DNA of 64,000 bases from Bacteroidota bacterium (GTDB lineage: Bacteria; Bacteroidota; Bacteroidia; Flavobacteriales; Weeksellaceae), in the NCBI GenBank assembly GCA_023458415.1, contig JAEWZO010000044.1, positions 1-64,000 of the forward strand. The letters run 5' to 3'. The position numbers were made by a program, and so were the translations under genes. Positions 1-7,541 of the stretch are shown here, in pieces (position 1 is the stretch's first letter; every line of letters starts with the position of its first letter). The notes under the pieces are model-generated. The model saw nothing but the letters and a program-made list of their open reading frames with translations. It ran no database searches and was not told the DNA's origin.

Positions 1-871
1 GGATATTACGGGTGGTCTTCCGAGAGTTACCGAACTTTTCGAAGCAAGAAACCCTTCAAACCCGGCTGTAGTAACAGAAATCGACGGAGTTGTTTCTTAC
101 GGTAAAATCAAAAGAGGTAACCGTGAACTTATTGTTGAAGCGAAAACGGGAGAGCGTAAAATCTATCTTGTTAAACTTTCCAACCAGATTTTGGTTCAGG
201 AAAATGACTTCGTGCGTGCAGGTTCACCACTTTCTGACGGATCTGTTACACCGGATGATATCCTGAAAATCAAAGGCCCAACGGCTGTTCAGGAATATCT
301 GGTGAACGAAATTCAGGAAGTTTACCGTCTTCAGGGTGTAAAAATCGACGACAAGCATTTCGAAATTATCGTTCGTCAGATGATGACTAAAGTAGAAATT
401 GTTGACGGTGGTGATACACAGTTCCTTGAAGGAGCACTTGAACACAAGTACGATTTCCTTGAAGAAAACAACCGTATTTTTGGAATGAAAGTAGTGGTTG
501 AAGCAGGAGATTCCAAAGAGTTCAAGCCAGGTCAGATGATTACAGCAAGAGAACTTCGTGACGAAAACTCCAAACTGAAACGTGAAGACCAACAATTGGT
601 TGAAGTTCGCGAAGCCCTTCCGGCAACTGCAACTCCAGTTCTGCAGGGTATTACAAGAGCAGCGCTTCAAACCAAGTCCTTCATGTCTGCAGCATCGTTC
701 CAGGAAACTACAAAAGTTCTGAACGAAGCAGCGGTATCAGGAAAAGTTGACGAACTGAACGGTCTGAAAGAAAACGTTATCGTAGGACACAGAATTCCTG
801 CAGGTACCGGTCTTAAAGACTATCAGAATGTTATCGTAGGTTCTACAAAAGAGTTTGAAGACCTTAACTAA
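1..871 (+). CDS. rpoC: RNA polymerase beta' subunit, C-terminal part (5' end outside window)
   Basis: The reading frame is open from base 2 and ends with TAA at 869-871, giving the last 289 residues of the beta' subunit. The first residues ([15 protein letters not shown]) are the hallmark segment just after the trigger loop, and the rest is the usual C-terminal clamp and jaw region ending shortly after [10 protein letters not shown]. RpoC forms the catalytic core of RNA polymerase with RpoB. No T-run terminator follows the stop; an inverted repeat at 882-930 separates it from the next gene. Any ATG or GTG inside this stretch is internal and not a start. Confidence 0.97.
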   Translation, partial: DITGGLPRVTELFEARNPSNPAVVTEIDGVVSYGKIKRGNRELIVEAKTGERKIYLVKLSNQILVQENDFVRAGSPLSDGSVTPDDILKIKGPTAVQEYLVNEIQEVYRLQGVKIDDKHFEIIVRQMMTKVEIVDGGDTQFLEGALEHKYDFLEENNRIFGMKVVVEAGDSKEFKPGQMITARELRDENSKLKREDQQLVEVREALPATATPVLQGITRAALQTKSFMSAASFQETTKVLNEAAVSGKVDELNGLKENVIVGHRIPAGTGLKDYQNVIVGSTKEFEDLN

Positions 872-881
872 AATTAAATAA

Positions 882-930
882 GAAGTTGGAAGTTAGAAAT
901 CCGTTTTGGGATTTTCTAACTTCTAACCTC
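882..930. repeat. Imperfect inverted repeat between rpoC and the DUF3467 gene
   Basis: The arm GAAGTTAGAAATCC (889-902) faces GGATTTTCTAACTTC (909-923) across a 6-base loop, with one extra T in the right arm. The flanks repeat the same motif (GAAGTT at 882, CTAACCTC to 930, CTAACTTCT to about 945). No clear T-run follows, so it is not a standard terminator. It could be a short dispersed intergenic repeat or an RNA processing or stabilising hairpin. Confidence 0.7.
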
Positions 931-962
931 TACAATCTAACTTCTATAAAAAAAATTAAAAA

Positions 963-1271
963 ATGGACAACAATCAAAATCCACAAGACGGAAACATCAA
1001 CATCAACCTTAACGAAATGGTAGCTGCAGGAGTATATTGCAACCTTGCTTTGGTTAACCACTCTCCATCTGAATTTGTTTTGGATTTCATCCAACTAATG
1101 CCGGGTGTTCAGCAGGCTAACGTAAGATCAAGAGTTATCTTGGCTCCACTGCATGCTAAAAGAGTTCTAACTGCACTTCAACAGAATATCCAGAATTACG
1201 AGCAGCAGTTTGGCGAAATTAAGGAAGTTGAGCCTTTCGTAGTTGGACAAAACAATAATATTCAAGCTTAA
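963..1271 (+). CDS. DUF3467 family protein
   Basis: A 102-residue cytosolic protein matching the DUF3467 family, which is widespread in bacteria but has no settled function. Its core (NEMVAAGVYCNLALVNHSPSEF, and a later SRVILAPLHAKRVLTAL) is the conserved part and has the look of a small alpha/beta fold; the first 15 residues are Asn-rich and probably disordered. It has no signal peptide. It lies 91 bases after rpoC on the same strand and is followed by a good terminator, so it may be the last gene of the rpoBC transcript or have its own weak promoter. The ATG at 963 is preceded only by an A-rich run. Confidence 0.85.
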   Translation: MDNNQNPQDGNININLNEMVAAGVYCNLALVNHSPSEFVLDFIQLMPGVQQANVRSRVILAPLHAKRVLTALQQNIQNYEQQFGEIKEVEPFVVGQNNNIQA

Positions 1272-1293
1272 TTTATTTCAGCTGAAAATGAAG

Positions 1294-1320
1294 TCCCGGT
1301 CTTTTGACTGGGATTTTTTT
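1294..1320 (+). terminator. Rho-independent terminator after the DUF3467 gene
   Basis: Stem TCCCGGTC (1294-1301) pairs with GACTGGGA (1306-1313) with one G-T pair, loop TTTT, followed by a run of T. It works in the plus direction; no T-run is present on the minus side, so it would not stop the convergent gene. Confidence 0.9.
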
Positions 1321-1329
1321 TGTTATGAT

Positions 1330-4164
1330 TTATCGGTTCTTCAGAAGAATCCATCCGTTAAGTTGATAAGGATTTTCATTTTCTGTCCATTCAATACTGT
1401 ACCAATAACTTCCGGTCGGTAAAGGCTTTCCGTTTGTTTTCCCATCCCACATAAATTCTTTTGAAATGCTGTTGGAATAAACCGAAATTCCGGAACGGTT
1501 AAAGATGTTGATTTTCAAATCCTGCTTTTCTGAAAATTCTGAGAAATCAAGTTGGTCATTTACCTGATCTCCATTCGGTGTTATTACATTAGGAAGTCCG
1601 TTGTACATTACTTCGAACTGTTGAGGTTCACAGGTTTGTCCGGCTTTAACGCGAATGATATGAAGTCCGCTGGAAACATTGGTGAATATATTATTGGAAG
1701 AATAATCTCCACCATCAATTGAATATAAAAACGGTGGTGTACCTCCTGAAGTATTCACTGTAATAATTTCGCTTTGCTGATTGATAGTAACAGATGGATT
1801 CTGTAAAATGCTAAAATTCAATGTGTTGATTTGAATGCAGTCACCTTTCTGTAGACGAACATAATATTTTGCATTAGCTGGAATTGTTTGTGACGATGAA
1901 ATCTCATTTTGCTGATTTTCGGCGTCTTCTTTCGAATTGTAGAAATGAGGATTTGCTTCAACTATGTAATCATTCAGATTGATAGTTTTTTCAGTTTCAT
2001 CGGGATTGAGGCAAATGTCAATATCCAAATTTTCGGAATCTAGTCCTTCTAGAGCGACCAGAATAATTTCGACGATTTGCACACAGCCAAAAGGAGATGT
2101 TACCTGCGCATAAATTCTTCCCTGATTCGGATAATTTGCCGCATTAATAATCGGATTTGAACAGTTTCCGTTGGAGCAGTTTTCAAAAAATTCTACAGTA
2201 TTTCCTTCAGCGGTTCCCAGATCAATTTCATTCAAATCAAATTCAAGATTATTTAAATCTTCAAAACACACTTTATGTTCCAGCGGAGTAGGTATATTGA
2301 GCACATCCACATAAAGTTTTACCGAAAAAGTCTGAATTAACGGGTCGCTCCCAAAACCATAAATTCTGTAAGTGAAATCATCAATGTAATCCGTTGTGAT
2401 GGTAGGGTTTGGCGTGTAAATAATTTCGCCATTGCCATTAATTGTTACAGTTCCGTTTAATGGTTCATAAGTAATTTCTGTTTTTGATAAGTCAACAGGT
2501 TCTGTGTTCCCTTGGAACTCAGGAGTAATGACATAACTCTGGCAACTTCCGATATTTTCTTCAGTAACAATTCCTTCGAGGCATCTTGAATAAACATAAC
2601 CGGCAGTAAGTAAGGGATCGCATGAAGCTTTCGAAACTTCCACTGTATAAGTTCCGGATCCATAAAGTTCCGGATTTATGCTGAAACCATTTTCACCTGT
2701 GAGAATTTCTCCGTTTTTGAACCATTGGTAAAGGTCGTAGGTATTGTCAACTGAAAGCAAGATTCCTGAAACACAGTCGCCGCTTTTACTGATAGCCGGA
2801 AAAGAACTAAATCCAGCAAAATATCCCCCAAAATTCGATTTTGAAACCATTCCCATGGCAACACTTTTGTCCGACGTTATTGTAATATGTTCATCTCTGG
2901 GAAAATATACAAAGTTGGCCCATTCATTGTTACCGACGACTTCTTCTGGTCCGTAATCCGGTCCTAGAAGAACACCGTTTACTCTTACATTGGCTTCTTT
3001 GAGAGTAAGAATATTTAGTTTGGTATTTCTGTCAGGAGACCCGATAAAGCTGATCTGATCGATAGTTTCGGGGAGATAACAGTTAACGGGAGGAATCAGA
3101 ATAAAAGTTCCAACCCGAAAAGCAGGTGCAACAGGTGTTCTGCCGGTGGCAATTTGATAAGTGTAAACTTTTTTTGTGGTACGGATGTACATGCTGTACA
3201 TTCCGGTTCGCTGTAATTTGTATTTGGAGGACGGAATAACTGCGTATTCTCCGGAATTTAAAGTTACAAACGGCGTAGTTTCATCATTCAAATACACATC
3301 GGTGCCGTTTTCAGTTGCCATTACGAAAGCTCTTTCACCATTGGATAAATAATCGAAGCCGCGCAAAAGAATAAAACTTTCACCCAACCTGGAATATGGG
3401 ACAGACTGATCCATCATTATTTGTCCGGTGTCCAGACTTTCTATCGATGCTTCTGGAAAATACTGTCCGTTGAAAGCACCGTTCACCACAGCGATATCTT
3501 TATCTGCAATAATTTTTGCTCCGATAAAACCTTCTCTGTTGTCTTCTATTACAGAAGATCCTGCAAATCCGAAAGACTGCCCTTTATTTAAGGTGAACGT
3601 CATTTCTCCGTTGAAATCCACATTTGGTGATAAATCCAAATCGAGATCAAAACCTGAAATCGTCACTTTGGTGTTGTTTTCTGTAGCAATCACCGAAGTC
3701 ATAAATGCCGTAGAAGGATGAGGAATTGTGATCGGCATATGTGCATTCATAAATTCTCTTCCTAACGCAGCTGCACCTTTGGAGTTTATCATTTCAGCAC
3801 CACCTGAATTGGAAATTCTTATGTTGGCAAAAAATCTTTTGTCGGCCTTTAAGAAAAGTCCTTTGTTCAGCGGAGTGAGAAATTCAGATTCGTCAACAGT
3901 CATCAGTTCAAGATTTCCGGTCATGTTGATGACAGAAGGATTGCCTTTGCTGATGGTTACGGTTCTTACAAGAGTTTCCTGCTTGTAAATACTGATTTCG
4001 AAAGGAGCGTTTTCTCCGGTTGATAAATGCAGTTTTCCGGTTCCGGCGGTTCCACTATGATAAGAAAACAGTGCAGGAAACCAATGTTCAGTATCATATT
4101 GAGCATTCAAAATGGTGCTGAAAAAGATAAGTAATATGGCAAACCTAAACGATAGAAATTGCAT
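1330..4164 (-). CDS. T9SS type B sorting domain surface protein with IgGFc-binding-like N-terminal region
   Basis: A 944-residue exported protein. It starts with a signal peptide (MQFLSFRFAILLIFF..LNAQ). Residues about 100-430 resemble the IgGFc-binding N-terminal domain seen in bacterial surface proteins (HMPITIPHPSTAFMTSVIATENNTKVT). The middle holds Ig/PKD-like segments with scattered cysteines. The last ~85 residues (NVITPNGDQVNDQLDF.. to GWILLKNR) are the gliding-motility-type (type B) C-terminal sorting domain read by the T9SS. I chose the ATG at 4162-4164 rather than the upstream in-frame TTG at 4182, because it begins the signal peptide directly and a TATATTTG promoter covers the upstream codons. 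Likely cell-surface attached or secreted; ligand unknown. Confidence 0.85.
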   Translation of the reverse strand: MQFLSFRFAILLIFFSTILNAQYDTEHWFPALFSYHSGTAGTGKLHLSTGENAPFEISIYKQETLVRTVTISKGNPSVINMTGNLELMTVDESEFLTPLNKGLFLKADKRFFANIRISNSGGAEMINSKGAAALGREFMNAHMPITIPHPSTAFMTSVIATENNTKVTISGFDLDLDLSPNVDFNGEMTFTLNKGQSFGFAGSSVIEDNREGFIGAKIIADKDIAVVNGAFNGQYFPEASIESLDTGQIMMDQSVPYSRLGESFILLRGFDYLSNGERAFVMATENGTDVYLNDETTPFVTLNSGEYAVIPSSKYKLQRTGMYSMYIRTTKKVYTYQIATGRTPVAPAFRVGTFILIPPVNCYLPETIDQISFIGSPDRNTKLNILTLKEANVRVNGVLLGPDYGPEEVVGNNEWANFVYFPRDEHITITSDKSVAMGMVSKSNFGGYFAGFSSFPAISKSGDCVSGILLSVDNTYDLYQWFKNGEILTGENGFSINPELYGSGTYTVEVSKASCDPLLTAGYVYSRCLEGIVTEENIGSCQSYVITPEFQGNTEPVDLSKTEITYEPLNGTVTINGNGEIIYTPNPTITTDYIDDFTYRIYGFGSDPLIQTFSVKLYVDVLNIPTPLEHKVCFEDLNNLEFDLNEIDLGTAEGNTVEFFENCSNGNCSNPIINAANYPNQGRIYAQVTSPFGCVQIVEIILVALEGLDSENLDIDICLNPDETEKTINLNDYIVEANPHFYNSKEDAENQQNEISSSQTIPANAKYYVRLQKGDCIQINTLNFSILQNPSVTINQQSEIITVNTSGGTPPFLYSIDGGDYSSNNIFTNVSSGLHIIRVKAGQTCEPQQFEVMYNGLPNVITPNGDQVNDQLDFSEFSEKQDLKINIFNRSGISVYSNSISKEFMWDGKTNGKPLPTGSYWYSIEWTENENPYQLNGWILLKNR

Positions 4165-4169
4165 CTCTA

Positions 4170-4177
4170 CAAATATA
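4170..4177 (-). promoter_or_regulatory. Bacteroidota -7 element for the T9SS type B protein
   Basis: On the minus strand this reads TATATTTG, a perfect TAnnTTTG. Only 5 bases (TAGAG) separate it from the ATG, so the predicted transcript starts at or almost at the start codon. Confidence 0.65.
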
Positions 4178-4341
4178 ACCAATTTGATAACTGTGGTTTC
4201 CTATCATTGCAGCGTCTGTTGGCAAATGTTTAACAACTAAAACACACCGAATTGCCAAATTATTCTTAAAACAAGTTAAGGCGGGTTAAATTTTATTTTG
4301 AATAGAATTTTCAGATTAATTTTATTGAAAATTAAACGCCT

Positions 4342-5130
4342 TTGAAAACAAAATTATTCTTTCTCATACTTTTTGTTGCATCTCAATTCGCCTTCGCGCA
4401 GGAGTATATTTTTGGAAAAGTAAGTTCAGAGTTCGGTGATAATTTACCCAACTCAATTATCATCAACACACGGACCGAAGAAAAAGTGCTTTCCGACCGG
4501 GACGGAAATTATATGATTCTTGCTAAATCTTCAGATCAACTGCGCATCGTTCGGCAAGGTTTCCACAGAGCTCAAGTCAGAATTAATTCTGAACATTTTA
4601 AGCAGCCTGTAAATGTCGTTCTTAAAAAAACCGAGGAGCTTATTCCTGAAGTAACAATTGCGTTTAAGCCAACCGGAAATATCGAAAAAGACACCAGAAG
4701 ACTCGACTTACCACACAAAACCGTTGCACTTAATTACAATATGAGGCATTATATGAAAACTCCATTTTCCGCACCGCAGCCAAAACTTACAACACCATCA
4801 GCTTTTTCTGCTCCCAATTTTTCGGCGGGAATAGTAAATATTGGTGGGGTTGCGAAAGCGGTTTCTCAATTGGTAAAAAAAGCAAAAAATCCGGTTACAA
4901 CGCCCAATTATGCTGAAGTACAGTCTTTCTATAAAGAAGTAAAGCAACACATGAATTTTAAATACTACACTGATTACGGTTTGGATGAAGAAGAAATTAA
5001 TCTTTTTTTGGTCTATGTTGAAGACACTCGGCAACTTGCAAAAAAATACCGTAAAAACTTCAGTTTTGCTGACATTGATACAGAAATGAAATCAGCTTTC
5101 CACGAATATCTTAAAATCCGAAAAGGGTAG
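4342..5130 (+). CDS. Exported carboxypeptidase-regulatory-like domain protein (tandem copy 1)
   Basis: A 262-residue protein with a clear signal peptide (KTKLFFLILFVASQFAFAQ). Residues about 22-95 form a carboxypeptidase D regulatory-like beta-sandwich (FGKVSSEFGDNLPNS..VLSDRDGNYMILAKSSDQL), the plug-like domain common in Bacteroidota surface proteins. The remaining ~165 residues match no family I recognise; they have a Pro-rich stretch near 140-160 and an acidic/Tyr-rich end. The start is TTG: no ATG lies upstream in frame, and TTG begins exactly at the signal peptide. The next gene, 2 bases downstream, has the same architecture, so the pair forms an operon born by duplication. No partner transporter (TonB-dependent receptor) is adjacent. 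Function unknown. Confidence 0.8.
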   Translation: MKTKLFFLILFVASQFAFAQEYIFGKVSSEFGDNLPNSIIINTRTEEKVLSDRDGNYMILAKSSDQLRIVRQGFHRAQVRINSEHFKQPVNVVLKKTEELIPEVTIAFKPTGNIEKDTRRLDLPHKTVALNYNMRHYMKTPFSAPQPKLTTPSAFSAPNFSAGIVNIGGVAKAVSQLVKKAKNPVTTPNYAEVQSFYKEVKQHMNFKYYTDYGLDEEEINLFLVYVEDTRQLAKKYRKNFSFADIDTEMKSAFHEYLKIRKG

Positions 5131-5132
5131 TC

Positions 5133-5891
5133 GTGAAGGGACTTGTTTTAGTTTTTCTGCTATTAAGTGTTAATGTTTTTTCCCAACAGAAAGTTGTTGG
5201 AACCGTAACTGATGAAGAATTTAATCCGCTCCCTGCAGTGTTGGTAGTGAACATTAATTTGGGTATAAAAACTGCAACGGACAGTTCCGGAAAATTTGAA
5301 ATTCCTGCGAAAGCGTCTGATGAACTCAGGTTTGTGCGCAACGGTTACGAACGAGGATCACTGATCACAACCGGAAATGTTGCGAATGTAAGACTTTTTC
5401 GCTCTGCAGTGGCAATTGAAGAAGTTGAAATAGAAAAAGTTCGACTTTCTGGAAATATCGAGCGGGATGCGGCCTCACTGCAGAAAACGGATAAAGTGGA
5501 AAATCTTCAGAAAGAAATCGGTGTTCCCAAAGCACCGGAAAAACCACGAGAAAAACCCGCAGAACTTACCGAAGACGTGCTCAAGCCATTATTGTCGTTA
5601 CAGATTAAACCACAGGCAATTTACGACATCATCAGTGGCGACTCCAGAAGGAAAAAATCTCTCTACCGTTTTGAAGATTTACAGGATAACATCAGATGGA
5701 TCCGAACGAAACTTGATGATGAATATTTCACAAAAGCAGGAATTCCGCAGGGAAAAATTGATGAATTTTTGGAATTTTCGTTAAGAGAAAACGACGAAAT
5801 TGCTTCGTCTGTAGAAGTAAATAATCTCTCAAAAGTACTGTTGATGATGGAAGATTTGCTACCTATTTATTTGAACCGAATAAAAAGTTAA
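5133..5891 (+). CDS. Exported carboxypeptidase-regulatory-like domain protein (tandem copy 2)
   Basis: A 252-residue paralogue of the preceding gene: signal peptide (MKGLVLVFLLLSVNVFSQ), then a carboxypeptidase-regulatory-like domain (VVGTVTDEEFNPLPAVLV..DSSGKFEIPAKASDELRFVRNGY), then a linker with Pro/Lys/Glu runs (PEKPREKPAEL near residue 145) and a C-terminal part rich in acidic residues. Shared features with copy 1 include the SGNIERD/TGNIEKD motif near residue 108 and a C-terminal G[IL].x5-6.[IE]NxFL-like helix. It starts with GTG, two bases after the stop of copy 1, so translation is probably coupled. No family or function can be assigned beyond the N-terminal domain. Confidence 0.8.
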   Translation: MKGLVLVFLLLSVNVFSQQKVVGTVTDEEFNPLPAVLVVNINLGIKTATDSSGKFEIPAKASDELRFVRNGYERGSLITTGNVANVRLFRSAVAIEEVEIEKVRLSGNIERDAASLQKTDKVENLQKEIGVPKAPEKPREKPAELTEDVLKPLLSLQIKPQAIYDIISGDSRRKKSLYRFEDLQDNIRWIRTKLDDEYFTKAGIPQGKIDEFLEFSLRENDEIASSVEVNNLSKVLLMMEDLLPIYLNRIKS

Positions 5892-5979
5892 AACTTTTAA
5901 AAAATGTTAATAAAATCCTAAAAGATGGAATAAGATTTGTTGTAGTTCGTTTGAACAGAAACACTAATTTTTTACTGAG

Positions 5980-6711
5980 ATGAATAAAAACATTATTGCA
6001 ATTGCCATTGCGTCACTTGGTTTTGTAATTGGACTTGCGGTTTTAGGGAACGCTGTGAAAAACCGGAATAAATCGGAAAATACAATTTCCGTGACTGGTT
6101 TGGGAACTAAGAAATTCACTTCAGATCTTATTACCTGGAGTGGAAATTTTTCCCGGAACAGTTATGAACTGAAATCCGCGTACGATCAGCTTTCCAACGA
6201 CCGAAAAGTTATTCAGAATTACCTTACTTCCAAAGGAATGCCTGCGAATGAAATTGTTTTCTCGGCGGTGGACATTCAAAAACAGTATTCTTACGTTTCA
6301 GATATTAACGGAAGAAGTCAGCAAACCTTTGACGGTTATCAGCTGTCACAGTCGGTTTCAATAGAAAGTAAAGACGTAGCGAAAATCGAAAATCTTTCGC
6401 GTAATATTACCGAAATTATCAATCTGGGAATTGAATTTACATCTTCACCTCCGAACTATTTTTACACGAAATTGGCAGAAGTAAAACATCAGATGATTGC
6501 AGATGCCACAAAAGATGCGAAACAGCGAGCTGAAAAAATTGCAGAAAATTCAGGATCCAGTTTAGGCAAGCTGAAAAAAGCAACAACAGGAGTTACGCAG
6601 ATTACAGCACCGAATTCAACAGAAGAGTATTCTTACGGCGGTACGTTCAACACTTCTTCGCGCGACAAAGAAGCGAGCATCACGATAAAACTGGAGTACG
6701 AAGTTGATTAG
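5980..6711 (+). CDS. SIMPL domain-containing protein
   Basis: A 243-residue protein with an N-terminal hydrophobic anchor or uncleaved signal (IIAIAIASLGFVIGLAVLG, residues 5-23) followed by a SIMPL (DUF541) domain (ENTISVTGLGTKKFTSDLITW to the end). SIMPL proteins are periplasmic or membrane-anchored and related to the oxidative-stress protein YggE; their biochemical role is unclear. The stop codon overlaps that of the convergent GNAT by a few bases, leaving no room for a separate terminator. A TAGTTCG box 29 bases upstream could be part of a promoter but does not fit the consensus well. Confidence 0.88.
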   Translation: MNKNIIAIAIASLGFVIGLAVLGNAVKNRNKSENTISVTGLGTKKFTSDLITWSGNFSRNSYELKSAYDQLSNDRKVIQNYLTSKGMPANEIVFSAVDIQKQYSYVSDINGRSQQTFDGYQLSQSVSIESKDVAKIENLSRNITEIINLGIEFTSSPPNYFYTKLAEVKHQMIADATKDAKQRAEKIAENSGSSLGKLKKATTGVTQITAPNSTEEYSYGGTFNTSSRDKEASITIKLEYEVD

Positions 6712-7220
6712 CAGTACACTACATCATAAATTTCGTCCAGAATCCATTGGAGATTTTCAGGTTGCCAATTGGCGAGAAGCCACAAATTGAGTGAGTTTTT
6801 TCCCGGTTCGTAACACGGCTGAACATAGGTTTCATCAATCACGGTGAAACCATTCTTTTTGTAGAATTCTATCCGGCGTTTTGCATCTTTGCTCAAATCT
6901 TCCGGTTCCGCTTCCAGAATGATGTGTGTATAATTCTTGCACAGGTGACGAATGATTTCAGTCCCATATTTGCGACTGCGGAATTCCGAAAAAATTTCAA
7001 AATGTTCAATAAAAACAAAGTTGGTCATTTCCCAAACCACAAGATATCCTACGTCATCCAAACCGTCGAGAACCATATAGAAACGAACTTTCGGATTTGA
7101 GAAAAGCGCCTGAAACTGCCGCTCGTTGCGCCTTTCGTCATCAGGGAAAGAACAGCAGTAAGACTCGTAAATTTTTTCGGTCCTGAAACTTTCAATCTTG
7201 GTGACTTCAATATATTCCAT
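6708..7220 (-). CDS. GNAT family N-acetyltransferase
   Basis: A 170-residue cytosolic protein with the GNAT fold. The acetyl-CoA binding region is visible at about residues 78-90 (EFRSRKYGTEIIRHL, a degenerate R/QxxGxG/A loop), followed by the EAEPEDLSKDAKRRIEFYKKNGF segment that matches the usual strand-helix leading to the 'FYxxxGF' motif. Substrate cannot be told from sequence. It is convergent with the SIMPL gene (overlapping stop codons) and is transcribed from a TAGATTTG element inside a hairpin upstream. Confidence 0.85.
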   Translation of the reverse strand: MEYIEVTKIESFRTEKIYESYCCSFPDDERRNERQFQALFSNPKVRFYMVLDGLDDVGYLVVWEMTNFVFIEHFEIFSEFRSRKYGTEIIRHLCKNYTHIILEAEPEDLSKDAKRRIEFYKKNGFTVIDETYVQPCYEPGKNSLNLWLLANWQPENLQWILDEIYDVVYC

Positions 7221-7245
7221 AACGTTTTGCAGGGTATTACAAAAT

Positions 7246-7253
7246 CAAATCTA
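7246..7253 (-). promoter_or_regulatory. Bacteroidota -7 element for the GNAT gene
   Basis: On the minus strand this reads TAGATTTG (perfect TAnnTTTG), 25 bases before the GNAT ATG. It lies in the downstream arm of the hairpin at 7247-7273, so termination of upstream transcription and initiation here share the same bases. Confidence 0.5.
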
Positions 7254-7273
7254 CCCTTTTTGAGGGTAGATTT
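7247..7273 (-). terminator. Hairpin terminator after the DUF2851-PspC gene pair
   Basis: Perfect 11-bp stem AAATCTACCCT (7247-7257) and AGGGTAGATTT (7263-7273) with a 5-base loop. On the minus strand it follows the PspC gene; the T-tract there (TTTGATTTTG) is imperfect. The plus-strand side has a better T-run (TTTTTT), but no plus-strand gene ends just before it. Confidence 0.65.
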
Positions 7274-7304
7274 TTTATAGATTAATAAGATTTTTTTACA
7301 GATT

Positions 7305-7541
7305 TTATAAATCGAAAACGTTGGGTCTGCGTGTTACAAAAATATCTTTCACCCATAGCATAAAGGCCAGAAAAAGATAAATGAGAAAAAATATTCCCGC
7401 CGTAGCAAAAGTGGAATAGATGAAAAATACCCGCAACTTGGAAACAGGAATGCCAAGTTTCGTGCCCATTCTCGTAAGCACGCCAAACCATTCTTTTTCC
7501 ACACGGTGCCGAATGTCTGTAATAAATTTTGGTTCTCTCAT
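7305..7541 (-). CDS. PspC domain-containing small membrane protein
   Basis: A 78-residue protein starting MREPKFITDIRH, with a PspC-like region: an amphipathic stretch, the GTKLGIPVSKLRVFFIYSTFAT motif and one long hydrophobic segment (about residues 38-62) ending in a charged tail. PspC domains are found in phage-shock and other envelope stress membrane proteins. Its ATG overlaps the stop of the DUF2851 gene (ATGA at 7538-7541), so the two are translationally coupled. A longer in-frame version beginning at 7598 would run deep into the upstream gene and is unlikely. Confidence 0.8.
   Translation of the reverse strand: MREPKFITDIRHRVEKEWFGVLTRMGTKLGIPVSKLRVFFIYSTFATAGIFFLIYLFLAFMLWVKDIFVTRRPNVFDL

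Noticed and set aside
224..670. Long open frame on the minus strand inside rpoC
   Set aside because: It lies entirely within the highly conserved rpoC coding frame and has no conserved features or promoter; it is a codon-bias shadow.
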